A DNA stretch of 64,000 nucleotides, from the NCBI RefSeq assembly GCF_022539595.1, contig NC_072789.1, positions 2,368,169 through 2,432,168 of the forward strand, given 5' to 3'. The position numbers and the translations under genes were made by a program. This DNA is from Amphiprion ocellaris (lineage: Eukaryota > Chordata > Actinopteri > Pomacentridae). Positions 22,875 through 33,874 of this stretch are shown in pieces. The notes beneath the pieces are model-generated. The model was not told the origin of the DNA and made no database searches. It saw only the letters and a program-made list of their open reading frames with translations. Numbering within the stretch: position 1 is the stretch's first letter; every line of letters begins with the position of its first letter.

Positions 22875-22991
22875 CGCTGCCACCTGTGACCCTGCCTCCA
22901 CCTCTGCCTCTATCTCAGCCAGGCTCTTGTACTGCTGTGGAGACTCTATCACCATCTCCCTCTTTGGGGCTTTGCCTGTCCGGCCCTGCAT
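22875..22991 (-). CDS. dock9: dock9 alternative first exon 1c (MQGRTGKAPKRE N-terminus)
   Basis: The segment encodes 39 residues starting MQGRTGKAPKREMVIESPQQ, basic at first and then Glu/Ala-rich (AEIEAEVEAG). The ATG has A at -3 (ACCATGC). The segment ends in phase 0 at a GTGAGT donor (22874), compatible with exon 2 about 2.4 kb downstream. It is the most proximal of three possible first exons. The upstream DNA (22992-23200) is CpG-containing and CT-rich, as expected for an internal promoter. I do not recognise a domain in this leader. Confidence 0.7.
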
Positions 22992-23230
22992 GGTGGTCGG
23001 TCCTGCCGGCGTGTCGCCTACATCCAGGTGTGAGACTCAGCCATGGCACAAAGCCGCTTTCAGTCTGTGATGGTCGTAAAAGCTCTGTCCACGTCCAGTG
23101 AGATTTTTCCCACTGCACTCGATCACGACGGCCCAGCCTTCCTCTCCCTCTCTCTCTCCTGCTCTGTCTCTCATCAGAAGGGTAGGGCCCCTCCCACCCT
23201 CACAGCTGTGCAGCTGTGAGTGTGTGAACA
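22992..23230 (-). promoter_or_regulatory. Candidate promoter for dock9 exon 1c
   Basis: DNA just upstream of the exon 1c ATG contains several CpGs and a GAGAGAG/CTCTCTC tract (about 23139-23160), unlike the AT-rich surroundings. No TATA box was found. Inference only. Confidence 0.35.
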
Positions 23231-24127
23231 TGCATATGTGCGTGTTTGTATGTACAGTATGTGATTTGTGTGAGAAGGAGGGGAGGGAACATCCACCACT
23301 CCCCCATTAAAACCTTGGAAGGGGCCCAGAGATCATGTCGTCATGTGCCTGCCTATTGTAACTATGCTGAAAATGTAGAAGAAAGGGGGAAGTTAGTGTG
23401 ATTACAACCTGGAAACTTTACTCTAAATATTTTGCACATACAGGGTACGAATGAAATACTACCCGAGGATGTACAGGTATAGGACTGTAATTGTGATCAC
23501 ACTTCAAAGGCTGCAAGAAATCTCCTTAATAATATTATGCAACTCAAAATGCCATTACTTCACATATAGTAGATGTCAAGGAGAGCATCAACAGACTTTG
23601 CTTTCAAAGAGTTTTATACCATTTTAGCACATTTATAACATTCAACTCTCCATACCACTCTCCAATTTATAGAAAGATTGAAAGATCTCTTCTTTTCTGT
23701 TGTCAAACCTGGTGCCTACATTTCCTACAATGCTGTTTTTCAGCAGTTCGGGTCTAGTAGTCTCCAATGGTGCCTCAAGTCAATAGAGTCTAGAGTGTGC
23801 AGCAGAAATGAACAGAAGGTTTATTAGAATCACATTGTTTTTTTTTCTTGTTTTTTTTTGGTTTTGTCGTCAGGCCCAAGTAACCTGACTTGAGGATGTT
23901 TATCTGACTTTCTAGAGCTTCTTCTGGAGACACACAATGCTTAATACAACTAGTTTTAACAAATGCAATAATACTCCCAAACACCTGGAACTATACTGTC
24001 AAAAGATGTGGAAAACTGGTGACATCCTAGTGTCCTTTTATGGTACGGCAAACTAGCTATATTGATGCTAGTGAGGTTGACGCTAGTAAGCTCAGCCAAC
24101 AACTCTGGAGTAATTTGTAATAGTACT

Positions 24128-24634
24128 CTGGCTGTATATAAAGATGGACAAAACTCTTCGTAACATCACCCATAAATTTTCTGAACAGCTGTGAGCCACC
24201 ACACTGATGAGGCACAGTGTGGTGGCTCCAGCCATCGACATCTTTTCAGTGCCTGAGTCTTTCTAATTTCCAGCTAATTCTTGACTAAAATTTAGTGAAG
24301 AGGTGGAGACTGTCCAGTGACGACATCCACTCAAAGCAGCCACGTCCTTAATAATGCAGAACTTTAACCCTTAATGCACATAAAAGGGGTCAGATATATT
24401 TAAATTCACACCACATACAGTTACCATAAATGGTTAAACTAGCTATAGAGACCAAAACCATTTATTGTACCGGGCTGTAAGCATGTTTATTTCTGCTATA
24501 AAGTCGGACATTTTCAGACTGGGGTCTATGAAGATTGACTGTTTTTTAGAGAAAGCCTCTAGTGGCCTTTCAAGGAAGTGCAGTTTTTGGTATTTTTGCG
24601 TTGGCTCCATTTTTTAGCTCTGGAGTTTGCTGCT
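24128..24634. mobile_element. Decayed MITE of the CATAGACTGTATA family
   Basis: The left side reads GCTGTATATAAAGATGGAC followed by ATCACCC. The right side reads GGGGTCTATGAAGATTGACT, AAGTGCAGTTTTTGG and GCTCTGGAGTTTGCTGC. These match a ubiquitous fish repeat by memory. The middle is worn and the ends uncertain. Confidence 0.5.
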
Positions 24635-25828
24635 TGGCTTAGACTACTTATCTTATTAGCTCTACCCTGTGCTTTTTTATACCACGGAAGGAAGGCTAAG
24701 TAAAGAACCAATGGTGCGTATCACAGCTGGATTTGCCTATATTTACTTTACATTTGCCTTAAAAAGGAGCTCTTTGTATTGTGTAACTTTGATGATTCGA
24801 GGGAAGAAAAGCTGGCATTCCTCATACAAAAAAAAAAAAAAAAAGCTGGTAGAAGAAGAAAAAGAAAGTTGGCATGTTTTGTTGATATTTTTTGGATTTG
24901 TGATCGGCTAAAACAAAGTATTTGCATTCAGCTACTGTTGGGGTTATGTAAATAAAGTATCAGTGGGTACAGTAACAGTAATTAGACACCCAATCTGTGT
25001 TGATAAAGTTTTACTCCCCACTGATATTCTGCTCTGCTTTGAACTGCTCCTAACCTATATCCGCTAGAGCCGGCACCCACAGCAGGGTCTGTTAAAACAC
25101 ACTTCCTCCTTTTTCCGGCTCTCAGATGCACTCGTACTCTCCCGCTGCTGGAGGAACACTTTGAGCTGCCCCTTGTTTCTCCACAGTGCCAGCACTCTCT
25201 CTGAGGACTATCATGTGCCTTTAATCTTTAACCAATGGAGGCACCGCTGCCTTCCATCTGCGCCTGTGTTTCACAATGATGACATTTAAAGTTTTAAGTG
25301 GGTAAATATATGCAAATGCTTTAAATTTAGGAATTTTTTACACATAACTCCAAAAATCATGCAGATGTTTACAAGCCGCAGAATGGTTGACTCAACACGC
25401 ATAATTAATAATCCATGCAGTTATCTCCATGGTTTGAGAAGTAGGGACTGTCTTGTGCACGCAGACTGAGAGAGGGGGAGGTGGGATGTCAGAGAGTGGA
25501 GATGACATGCCACGGGTCAGAGCGACTTCAAAGGCCATCATCTCACTGCTGCAGTCTCAGCACCATCATTCCTAACAAAATTGTAGAGCACAAAGGCGGA
25601 CGAGTGTGTGTGTATGTCTGAGTATTACTTTTTTGTACTGCAGGGTTCTCTCGTCATTTGCATAAGTTGTTTTAACTTTACCCTCTTCAAAGAGGCTTGC
25701 CGAAATACACCATCGAGGGAAATAACTTCTTTCAAAAACACAGGAAAGCAAAGGTTGTAAAATATTGGCACTTATCTAGGTTAAAGCAGATTACATTCGA
25801 ACGACATACTGCCACAACGACAGCGGTA

Positions 25829-26558
25829 ATATGGAATCACAGGAGTATCTAAATAAAAGATAAATCTGTTAAAAAATAAGGAAATAAATGTGTAAATATA
25901 CAGAGGAATAAATAAAAGAATAAATAAATCTGTAAAAACATAAGGGAATAAATGTGTAAATATAATGAGCAACAAAAAATGAAATAAATAAAAAAAAATG
26001 GAAATATAAAGGTAAATTTGTCTTTGCTTTCCCTTTACCTCTTGTTTTTTTCCTTTCATTTTTCCTTTTGTCCTTGCTTTTTCCATTTTGCTTTTGCTTT
26101 TACTTGATGGACTGAGCTGTCAATCAAATAGCTTTGGGAGGGGCTTTCTGTTCAGGTGAGCAATCAATACTTGATCCATAGACTGTATAATAAAGGTAAT
26201 AATCAAAATCAAAATAGTAATCTTTATTATACAGTCTATGAGGTAGCGCCAAGCAGGAATTCTGTGATCAGGTATTGACTACTAAGGGAAGTATTTTCAA
26301 ATTTTTTAATTTTTAAAAAATTTATTCCTCTTTATATTTACAGTTATTTCCTTATTTTTAAACAGATTTTTTTATTCCTCTTTACATTTCCACATTTATT
26401 TACCTTTTTTAACTGATTTTTTTATTCCTCTTTATATTTATGCATTTATTTCCTTATTTTTAACAGATTTTTTATTTACTCCTCTTTATATTTACACATT
26501 TATTTCCTTATTTTTCAACAGATTTATCTTTTATTATGGCACTCTCATGATTCCATAT
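25829..26558. mobile_element. Foldback (long inverted repeat) element
   Basis: The outer arms start ATATGGAATCA on both strands and share AAAGATAAATCTGTT and AAGGAAATAAATGTGTAAAT. Each arm is built from repeated 'GGAAATAAATGTGTAAATATA.AGAGGAATAAA' units, more in the right arm. A separate 64 bp perfect hairpin (26177-26240) sits between the arms. No coding frame. Confidence 0.75.
26177..26240. repeat. 64 bp perfect hairpin, CATAGACTG type
   Basis: A 19 bp arm, CATAGACTGTATAATAAAG, is repeated exactly inverted around a 26 bp loop. It probably represents a MITE reduced to its ends, inserted into the foldback element. Confidence 0.85.
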
Positions 26559-27318
26559 GGAAACACAATCACACACTAACAGATGTCCAATAAGGACAGC
26601 TCAGAAGCCCACCTAGCCACTGAATTAGACAACTGTATAAAAATACAATTAATCAATCGATAAAAAGCAAAAACAACCAGTAAAACAGGCAATAAATATG
26701 GAATAAAATCAGGAAAACCGAACACATATAAGATGAAACCTTGCAGAAAACATCTAGGAGCTTTTCCTGTACCCTCCTACATTTTAAACAAATAGGAAAG
26801 CTCATCCAAAAGAGCTGATATCATAGTCAGCGACGACTTTGTTTTCTCTGTGCTAGAATTTCTGAACCACAATGAAATTGGTTTCCTACAAAGCACAGGA
26901 TTCAAATATTTAAGTTGGTCAGAGACAAATTGTGGTCTTTGGAAAAGGCTTAGAGATGGTACTAAATATGGAAACTCAGTGTGTTCTAAAGGATATGCGG
27001 AGGTGAAGTAGTAGGATACTAATACAGGCTTGAGACCTGACAGTCCTCTGGTCTCGCCCTCTAATGAACTGCTGACTGGATCGCTGTCGTGCTGCGGAGG
27101 CCTCAGTGACAGCGTCACCAGCTCAGCGTGATAATCAGCCTCTTGTCAAGACCCTGGCTGCACTGAGGTCATCCTGCTTCATTCACCCATGTCTCTGGAG
27201 AGCTCTCACACCATCCCGCTTTCTGCAGCTATCGCTGGTACAATGCCAGCGATACCACGAGGATGTGTCTGATTGGAAGGAGAGCAAATTAGTGAACAGG
27301 GCCATCTGCGTCAGAGCT

Positions 27319-27326
<8 letters not shown>

Positions 27327-27348
<22 letters not shown>
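27327..27348. repeat. Poly(A) tract
   Basis: About 22 consecutive A. No retrotransposon body was recognised beside it. Confidence 0.9.
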
Positions 27349-27349
<1 letters not shown>

Positions 27350-27962
27350 TTGTCAGAGACATTGCAGGAGGAGGAGAAGGATGGCGTCCATTTGTTTCTA
27401 CACAGCTTGAACCAATTAGGACTTGTGAGCCTTCCACACCCTTCCCAAGAGGCCTGCACACACACACAGACACATAAAGACGCAGATCGTTGCACAAGTC
27501 AGTGGAGAATTGCATAAGGGCAGGTTGACGTAATGTTTGGGAGCCAACCATCAGTACAGGCGCTCCTGAGAGAGAAAGTGTGAGGGTGTTGCCTGAAAAG
27601 AAGGGAAACTTCCCCTTCAGACTGCAAACAGATGCAGTAATCAAACGCAAGGTAGCTCCCTAACCCAAAACTCACTCTCAGCTGTCACAAAGCCACTTTC
27701 TCAAACTACAAATGCAGAATATCCTTTAATCAAATAACCAAAGAGCAACTCAGTGGTCTGTCTTCTGGTCAATATAATATGACCGTACCTACAGGCAGTG
27801 CAACAAAAAACATGTGGGACAAGTTAGAAATGATATGAGAGAGGGGAGTTCCCGAAGTCTGAATGATGTCAGAGCTCCCAGAGGTGCTGAGAGCTCAGCT
27901 CAACATCAGCTGAAGAGCAGAAAGTCCCTGCAAAAGATTAGTCCATAGGAACACACAGATAT

Positions 27963-28015
27963 GCACACACGCACACGCACACACACACACACACACACGC
28001 ACGCACGCACGCACG

Positions 28016-28046
<31 letters not shown>
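27963..28046. repeat. (CA)n / (CG)n microsatellite
   Basis: About 84 bp of alternating purine-pyrimidine, with CACG and CGCGCG stretches inside (AC)n. Such composition is prone to Z-DNA. Confidence 0.96.
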
Positions 28047-28198
28047 TTATGCATTCAATCTTTTTTTTTCTTCTAAATGGATGATGTTGATTCTAAACCA
28101 CAACAGTATGCTCGGAGCTGGTCTCAGTGTAGCTGGACAATAGCCATTAACAAAAACAGTCAGTAAATAATACTATGGATGAATGTCAGAGACAGTCA

Positions 28199-28423
28199 AG
28201 GCCGAAATTACTCATACCGCTCGCAAATTTTAACTTAAAGTTACTTTTAAGTGTAAATAAAAGCTGAGAAACATTTTTTTTCCACAATGATGACTCTTGT
28301 ACATCATCTTATTACTTTTTGGGAAACACCTGTGTCATTTCCAATCAAAAAACAACTTGCTGGTTGACTAAAAGCAACTTAAAATCAAAATTTGCTAGGG
28401 GTATGAATAACTTCTGGCTTCAA
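28199..28423. mobile_element. MITE-like element with GAAATTACTCATACC ends
   Basis: The left end is AGGCCGAAATTACTCATACC. The inverse of the right end is AAGCCAGAAGTTATTCATACC. It is 225 bp long with no coding frame. The internal sequence (GTGTCATTTCCAATCAAAAA) fits a teleost family I recall by pattern. Confidence 0.65.
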
Positions 28424-30211
28424 TGCAGGTCAGTGATACAAATGTGCATTTTGATCAACTATGTGCAAATAATGTCCTGTTACTGACTGAACTAATTAAG
28501 TTAATAAGTAGCAATAAGCAAACATGTTAACTAATGCAGGTTTTTACTGCTTTCATGCCATGATGACCAATTAAACTGTCTGAAAGGCATGTTAGCACTT
28601 TGCTTACTAACTACATTAAGTTTGCTAACTTTTAGCAGATAGCTTGGCTGCTAAGGGGGCAAAATCTGTTTATTGAAATTAATAGACATATTTGTAACAC
28701 AGAGTCTAGTTTATAGACCTTTTCTGTGAAGCAGTCCACACTCCAAAAATATAAACAGATAAAAATAAACAGAGCAACACAACAAACATGCCACAGTAGT
28801 ATCTATATGTATAACTACCAGGCTGATAAATGACTCAAATTGGAAGGAAACCAAATTTTTGAACCTTCTCGGTCAATCACAGGTCATTTCACCTTGAGAA
28901 GTTGACTTAGTACGAATAAAAATAGAGTTTGCAATGAGACTAGGATGCAGTGGGTTAGACTGAAGACTTTTATGTGGGGAGTGGGGTTTGTACTGTGGAT
29001 AAAGCCCTTAACACCTTTATATCTGTAACTTAAACTTGTTTTCTTTCTTTCATCTGGTAGTTTATAGTCTCAAATAATAATTTCAAATCTCCTTCAAGAC
29101 AGTATGAGGTTAATTTAGTAAATTATGGTCCCATTTAGAGTGAAATAGAGGATCAGGCAGGGTATATTTCAGGGTCGGGCTACCTTGTGATTGGCAGGTC
29201 ATTATGATATCATTGTTCAGATCCAACCCTCGCTCATTACATCTCATTACAGACACGACGCTTCCACACCCGAACTGCTGTTGCTGCTCATTTAGTCATG
29301 AATATTTTACTTTATAGAGAAATACTAATGATCTAAAACCAGTTTGTAGCTCTTTAAAATCCAAAAATCTCATGCAAAGGAAAGGTTAAGGCTGAAGATT
29401 GAACTGAAGAGATCAACTTCAGAACATTTTTTGTCTATTTAGGCTTCATTTTATGCATTTCTTATCTTAATTACTCAGAAAAACAAACTATGCAAGTGTT
29501 GTTTTTATGGGAAATGGTTGGGCAGCCAATGATGGCTGTAAAGGAAAACGCTGCATTTAAAAGTGATAATGGTTTATAGCGATTTCCTTGACTTACACTA
29601 CCAATCGTACTTAAGCCCCTCGCTATTGATTGTCAATTAAATCTCTTTGGCTTAACAACGGGCTGACTGCTGGCAAATGGAGCCAACTTAAGGGAAGTAG
29701 CTTAATGTAGCAGTGCATAAATTCACGTGCAGGACAAGACAGCTAATAAACAACTCTGAAATAGCCACATTCCACTTTTCTCGCTCAGTGTAAGTAAACT
29801 CGTGCAAGGCCTGAGACATGCACCTCCTCACAGTTGAATCTTATCCTTTTGATGTGCAGCACAACTGTGTGATAGGAGGCGGTGATGTACTGGACTTCTA
29901 ACTGTAGTTCCTCAGGGGAGTCTATTAGGGAGATGATTAGCCCAAAATCTGCTGATCTGTGCAGTAACTCGTGTTTAATTTGATGGATCTCCCCTCAAAC
30001 TGTAAATTATTAATTTTTTCTACGTAGTTTCGATCCTTGAGAAAGACACGTTAAATGAAAATACATGAAAGCTTAACATTTTAACCTACAGTTTTAAAGT
30101 CATTGTAATTCTGTGTGGCAAACATGCTTGTTGGAGTTTAATTTAATTAAAAACACAATTAATTTGAATGGGAAATAGTTGAGAATTATGCACAAGCTGG
30201 ACAGTATAGAG

Positions 30212-31140
30212 CAGGGGTGTTAAACTCATCTTAGTTCCGGTTCCACGTTCAGCCCAATTTGATTTCAGGTGGGCTGGACCAGTAAAATCACAACATAATA
30301 ACCTATAAACAACCACAATTCCAAATGTTTCCTTTGTTTTAGTGCAAAAAAAGTACATTCTAAAAACGTTCACATTTTAGGAATTATCTTTTTATAAAAC
30401 ATTGTGAACAACCTGAAATTTCTCTAGAAAATCTATTCAATTTCAGCAAAAAATTAAGCCTCAGTTTATCATTTACACATTACAACTTCCAGATCACAGA
30501 GTGTCTACAAAAAGACACAAAACGTTTAGTCATCTGAAACCAAATGACGGTATTTTACTTTATGATCAAAACAACAAAAGTCAGACAAAAAAAGACAAAA
30601 AACCAAAAGCAAAACAAAATGTTACAAAAACGAGACAAAATGACAAAAACGAGAAACAAAATGACAAAAAATGAGACAAACGACACGAAACAAAACAAAA
30701 AAGAGACAAAAAATTTGACAAAAAAGTCTCAAGGCAATAAAAAAACTTACAAAAAACACAAGTGTGACAAAAAAACCCTCAAAATGACAAAAACGACACA
30801 CAAAACAGCGACAAAATCTTAAAAAGACAAAAAACACAAGCAAGACAAAAAGGATACAAAATGACAAAAGCGAGAAACCAAACGACAAAAACATGAGACA
30901 AACGACAAAAGTCAGACAAAAAAAGACAAAAACCAGACAAATATTTCAAAAACGGGACACAAAACAACAAAAGAACAGTGAACAATCTAGTATTTTGCTT
31001 TATGATGAAAACACCTTGTCATGTTCTAGAAATTATTTTAAATTTATAGTTTTACTAATTTACAATTTGTAGTTAATGTCTTCTTTGTAATTTTTACACT
31101 TCACAAAGTCGTCCCGCGGGCCGCATGTTTGACACCCCCG
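30212..31140 (+). mobile_element. CAGGGGTGTCAAAC hAT family, copy 3 (full, with array)
   Basis: Ends are CAGGGGTGTTAAACTC and CATGTTTGACACCCCCG. A perfect 8 bp duplication, GTATAGAG, flanks it at 30204-30211 and 31141-31148. Between conserved outer parts lies an array of GACAAAA-type units (about 30575-30975). It has no transposase. It lies immediately inside the intron after dock9 exon 1b. Confidence 0.93.
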
Positions 31141-31172
31141 GTATAGAGAATATATTTGGAAGCAGGGTTTAC

Positions 31173-31334
31173 CAGAGCAGTGGTGGGAATCCAGAGTTGA
31201 GATCCCCTCAGACTCTGTGTTTCCTCCTCCTCGTCTACAGCTCCCAGCTCCACCGCCCCCTTGATGTAGCCACAGTTCCTCTCTAGGATGGAGCGCAGCC
31301 CCTCCAGCAGAACCACACTGGTGGTGCATCCCAT
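31173..31334 (-). CDS. dock9: dock9 alternative first exon 1b (MGCTTS N-terminus)
   Basis: The open segment encodes 54 residues, MGCTTSVVLLEGLRSILE and onward, with an acidic EEEE stretch near residues 35-38. The ATG has a near-ideal context (GACACCATGG). The segment ends in phase 0 at GTAAAC (31172), so it can splice to exon 2 in frame like exon 1a. Gly2, Cys3 and Ser6 fit an N-myristoylation signal with an adjacent palmitoylation site. That would tether this isoform to membranes; this is inferred, not shown. It lies in the first dock9 intron, and a hAT insertion sits 25 bp downstream of the donor. Transcription from here is not proven by sequence alone. Confidence 0.72.
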
Positions 31335-31860
31335 GGTGTCACCAAACACCCGCAGCCACCATGCAGGAAAACCTCAATCACAGCTCCAGGCAGATACAGC
31401 AGCCCCCAACTTCTGCCTCTCAACTTCCTCCACACATGTAGAAAAAGTCCTGTTACAGGTGTAGCGGCAGGTCTTCATCAGTTGATCTTCCCAATCATTC
31501 TGCCCAAAACTCAGCTGCTATCTTCGAAAGCGAATCTCAGGCGGAGCGCTGCGAGAGCTGCTGGGTTGTATCCTTCTGTGTGCTGCTCAGCAGGGATGGA
31601 AGGATGAGGGATGAGCGCGTGGAGCTGCTCGTTCAGTCGAAGCAGGGCGTCGACTCTCCGACTCCTCTTCCTTCCTTCCTCCTTCTGCTGGGGGATAAGG
31701 ATGCTCGGGCTCTCTCTGCTTTCTCTCTGGCTCGCTCTTTTCTCAGCCTTGCCATCTCTCACTCATGCCTTCTCCTCCCTCGCTCTCTCTTTCTCTCTCC
31801 CAGCAGGCTCTCTCCCACCCCTCACTCTTGCAGCTTAGTCATTTCTCTGACTCGGCATGC
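31335..31860 (-). promoter_or_regulatory. Candidate promoter for dock9 exon 1b
   Basis: DNA upstream of the exon 1b ATG has scattered CpGs (31530-31660) and a long CT-rich tract on the plus strand (31660-31850, GA-rich on the transcript strand). Composition differs sharply from the AT-rich neighbours. No TATA box identified. Confidence 0.35.
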
Positions 31861-32634
31861 TTTGTCAACAGTACAAGCAGACTGTTGCCAACACAGACTC
31901 ACCCTCCCAGTTTCACTCTTTCTCTCAGTGACGGTGAAATTACAACAGATGCAGTCATCTTGCAGACGCTATTTAAACGCTCTTGAAGGCATAAAAATGA
32001 ATGATTTAACTTCTCTTGACCTTGTGTTGCCAGGCACTTAGCCATTAACACTTCGCTGGATCGATCCATCAATTCATACGTGCGTCATAGGACAACCAGG
32101 ACGAACCTGGTGGCGTCCCACAAATCATGATTTAATTAACATCTCCGCATCCTCACATGCTCTCCCCAGAAACAAATTGGACGCACACTGGCTTGTTTTT
32201 CTGAGGCTAATTTAACCGCGCATACGAGCAATCCTCTGGATTTTCGTCAGCCTCTCGCTGGTGGCTGCTGTAAATATTTCATCAGCGGTTGACACACTCA
32301 CCTACTTTTAATTGAATGATGCAGCAAAATGGGTAACAATAGAAAAAAGCAAGAAAAACCATGACGTAGATGTACATGGAAGCATGGGAACAGTAAAGAA
32401 ATGCTTAAAGAGATCAAAAACTATGATAAAATGGCACAAAAGGCACAAAAGAAATCTTGTTAATGAAATTTGGCAGTGGAAGCATTTCAAACTGATAAAA
32501 AATACTGGAACGCCTAAAGTTGTGAAGTCATCGACAAAATATAAATACTAAAAGAAACTTGACAACAGCTGGAACTAAGAGAAAGATGTTAAAGTTTAAG
32601 TGTAATATAGCTGAAGTGTTAATTCAGGGGCGTC

Positions 32635-33412
32635 AAACATGTGGCCCATGGACCAAAACCGGCCCTCCAGAGGGTCTAATCCGGCCCTCAAAGTGTAAAA
32701 ATTACAGAGAAGACATTAAGTGCAAATTGTAAACTTGTAAAACTATAAATTTTAAACAATTTGTAGACCATGACAAGTTGTTTTCATCATAAAGTAAAAC
32801 ACTAGATTGCTCATTGTTCTTTTGTCATTTTGTGTCTCATTTTTGTCATATTGTCTTGTTTTTGTTTTTTGTCTATTTTTGTCTGCCTTTTGTAGTTTTT
32901 CTCATGCTTTTGTCATTTTGTTTCTCGTTTTTGTCGTTTTGTGTTTCCTTTTTGTCTCGCTTGTGTTGTCTTATTTTTGTCATTTTGTGTTTTGCTTTTT
33001 TCGTTGTTTTGTGTGTCAGTTTTGGGGAGGTTCTTTGTCTCGCTGGCGTTCTTGTCTCTTTTTTTGTTTTTTGTGTCGTTTGTTGCAGTTTTCTGTCATT
33101 TTGTTTCTCGTTTTTGTCATTTTGTGTCTCATTTTTGGAATATTTTGTCTTGTTTTTGTTGTTTTTTTGTCTTTTTTGTCAGATTTTTGTCATTTTGATC
33201 ATGAAATAAAACACTATATCATTCAGTTCCAGATACCTGTGACTAAATGTTTTGTGTCTTTGTAGACACTCTGTCATCAGGAAGTTGAAATGTATAAATG
33301 ATGAACTGAGGCATAATATTGTTGAAATTGAAGTTATTTTTCTTCAGAAACCTCAGGTTGTTCATAATATTTTGTAAAAAAGATAGCTCCTTAAATACTT
33401 ACCTTGACCCTG
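32635..33412 (-). mobile_element. CAGGGGTGTCAAAC hAT family, copy 4
   Basis: Starts CAGGGGCGTCAAACATGTGG and carries the TTTTGTC-type array (about 32815-33190). It then runs to AGCTCCTTAAATACTTACC, where about 150 bp of the usual end is missing. A possible remnant of the terminus is CTTGACCCTG. The right boundary is therefore uncertain. Confidence 0.8.
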
Positions 33413-33680
33413 CTGTTACAAATACACCACCAGTTTTCTAGACTATCTTTACAACCTGGAAAGCCTGAACATCACACAAACAAGCCCTCTCCTGGAAATG
33501 ATTGGCTTTCAGCTGGGAAAGTGGTGCTATGACTTCTAAACGCTGATCAATGCTCTTTAGTTCAGAAACAGGACCGCTTCATGTTGAAAAACCGCCACAA
33601 ACATGCTGGAGACGCCTCATCTGACCATTGACTATAAATTACTTCATAAAAAATGTACACTAAATATACTGTTAAAGGTT

Positions 33681-33874
33681 GTTTTTTTGGCCTTTTTTCG
33701 GCTTTATTTTCATAGATGCAGTGAGAGAGAGACCGGAAACAGGGGAGAAGAGTTGGGGGAGGACATGCAGCAAAGTGCCGCGAGCAGGAATCGAACCGGG
33801 GCTGCTGCATCAGGGACCAGCCCCTGTATATGGAGCACCTGCTTAACCCGTTGAGCTATACCGGCACCTCTGAG
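33681..33874 (-). mobile_element. tRNA-derived SINE, family 1, copy 4
   Basis: Minus-strand copy. Its head reads TATAGCTCAACGGGTTAAGC and its B box GGTTCGATTCCTG, with the same CT-rich body and A-rich tail. Flanks share AAAGGTT (33674 and 33875). Confidence 0.85.

Larger units (their letters stand above)
22992..31172. other. dock9 intron (between exons 1b and 1c)
   Basis: 8.2 kb. The part next to exon 1c (22992-23250) is CpG- and CT-rich and may act as its promoter. Further out are MITE-like elements (24128-24634, 25829-26558, 28199-28423), an AC/GC microsatellite and a hAT copy (30212-31140). Other stretches hold nothing I recognise. Confidence 0.7.

Noticed and set aside
31580..32041. 153-codon plus-strand open frame upstream of dock9 exon 1b
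   Set aside because: It arises from the CT-rich tract (Ser/Leu/Pro-rich translation) and lies antisense to the probable exon 1b promoter and leader.
32807..33265. Phe/Cys/Ser/His-rich open frame of 152 codons
   Set aside because: It reads through the TTTTGTC-type array of a hAT element. The same pseudo-protein appears in every array copy (30.6, 46.0, 48.0 and 49.3 kb) because the repeat lacks stops.
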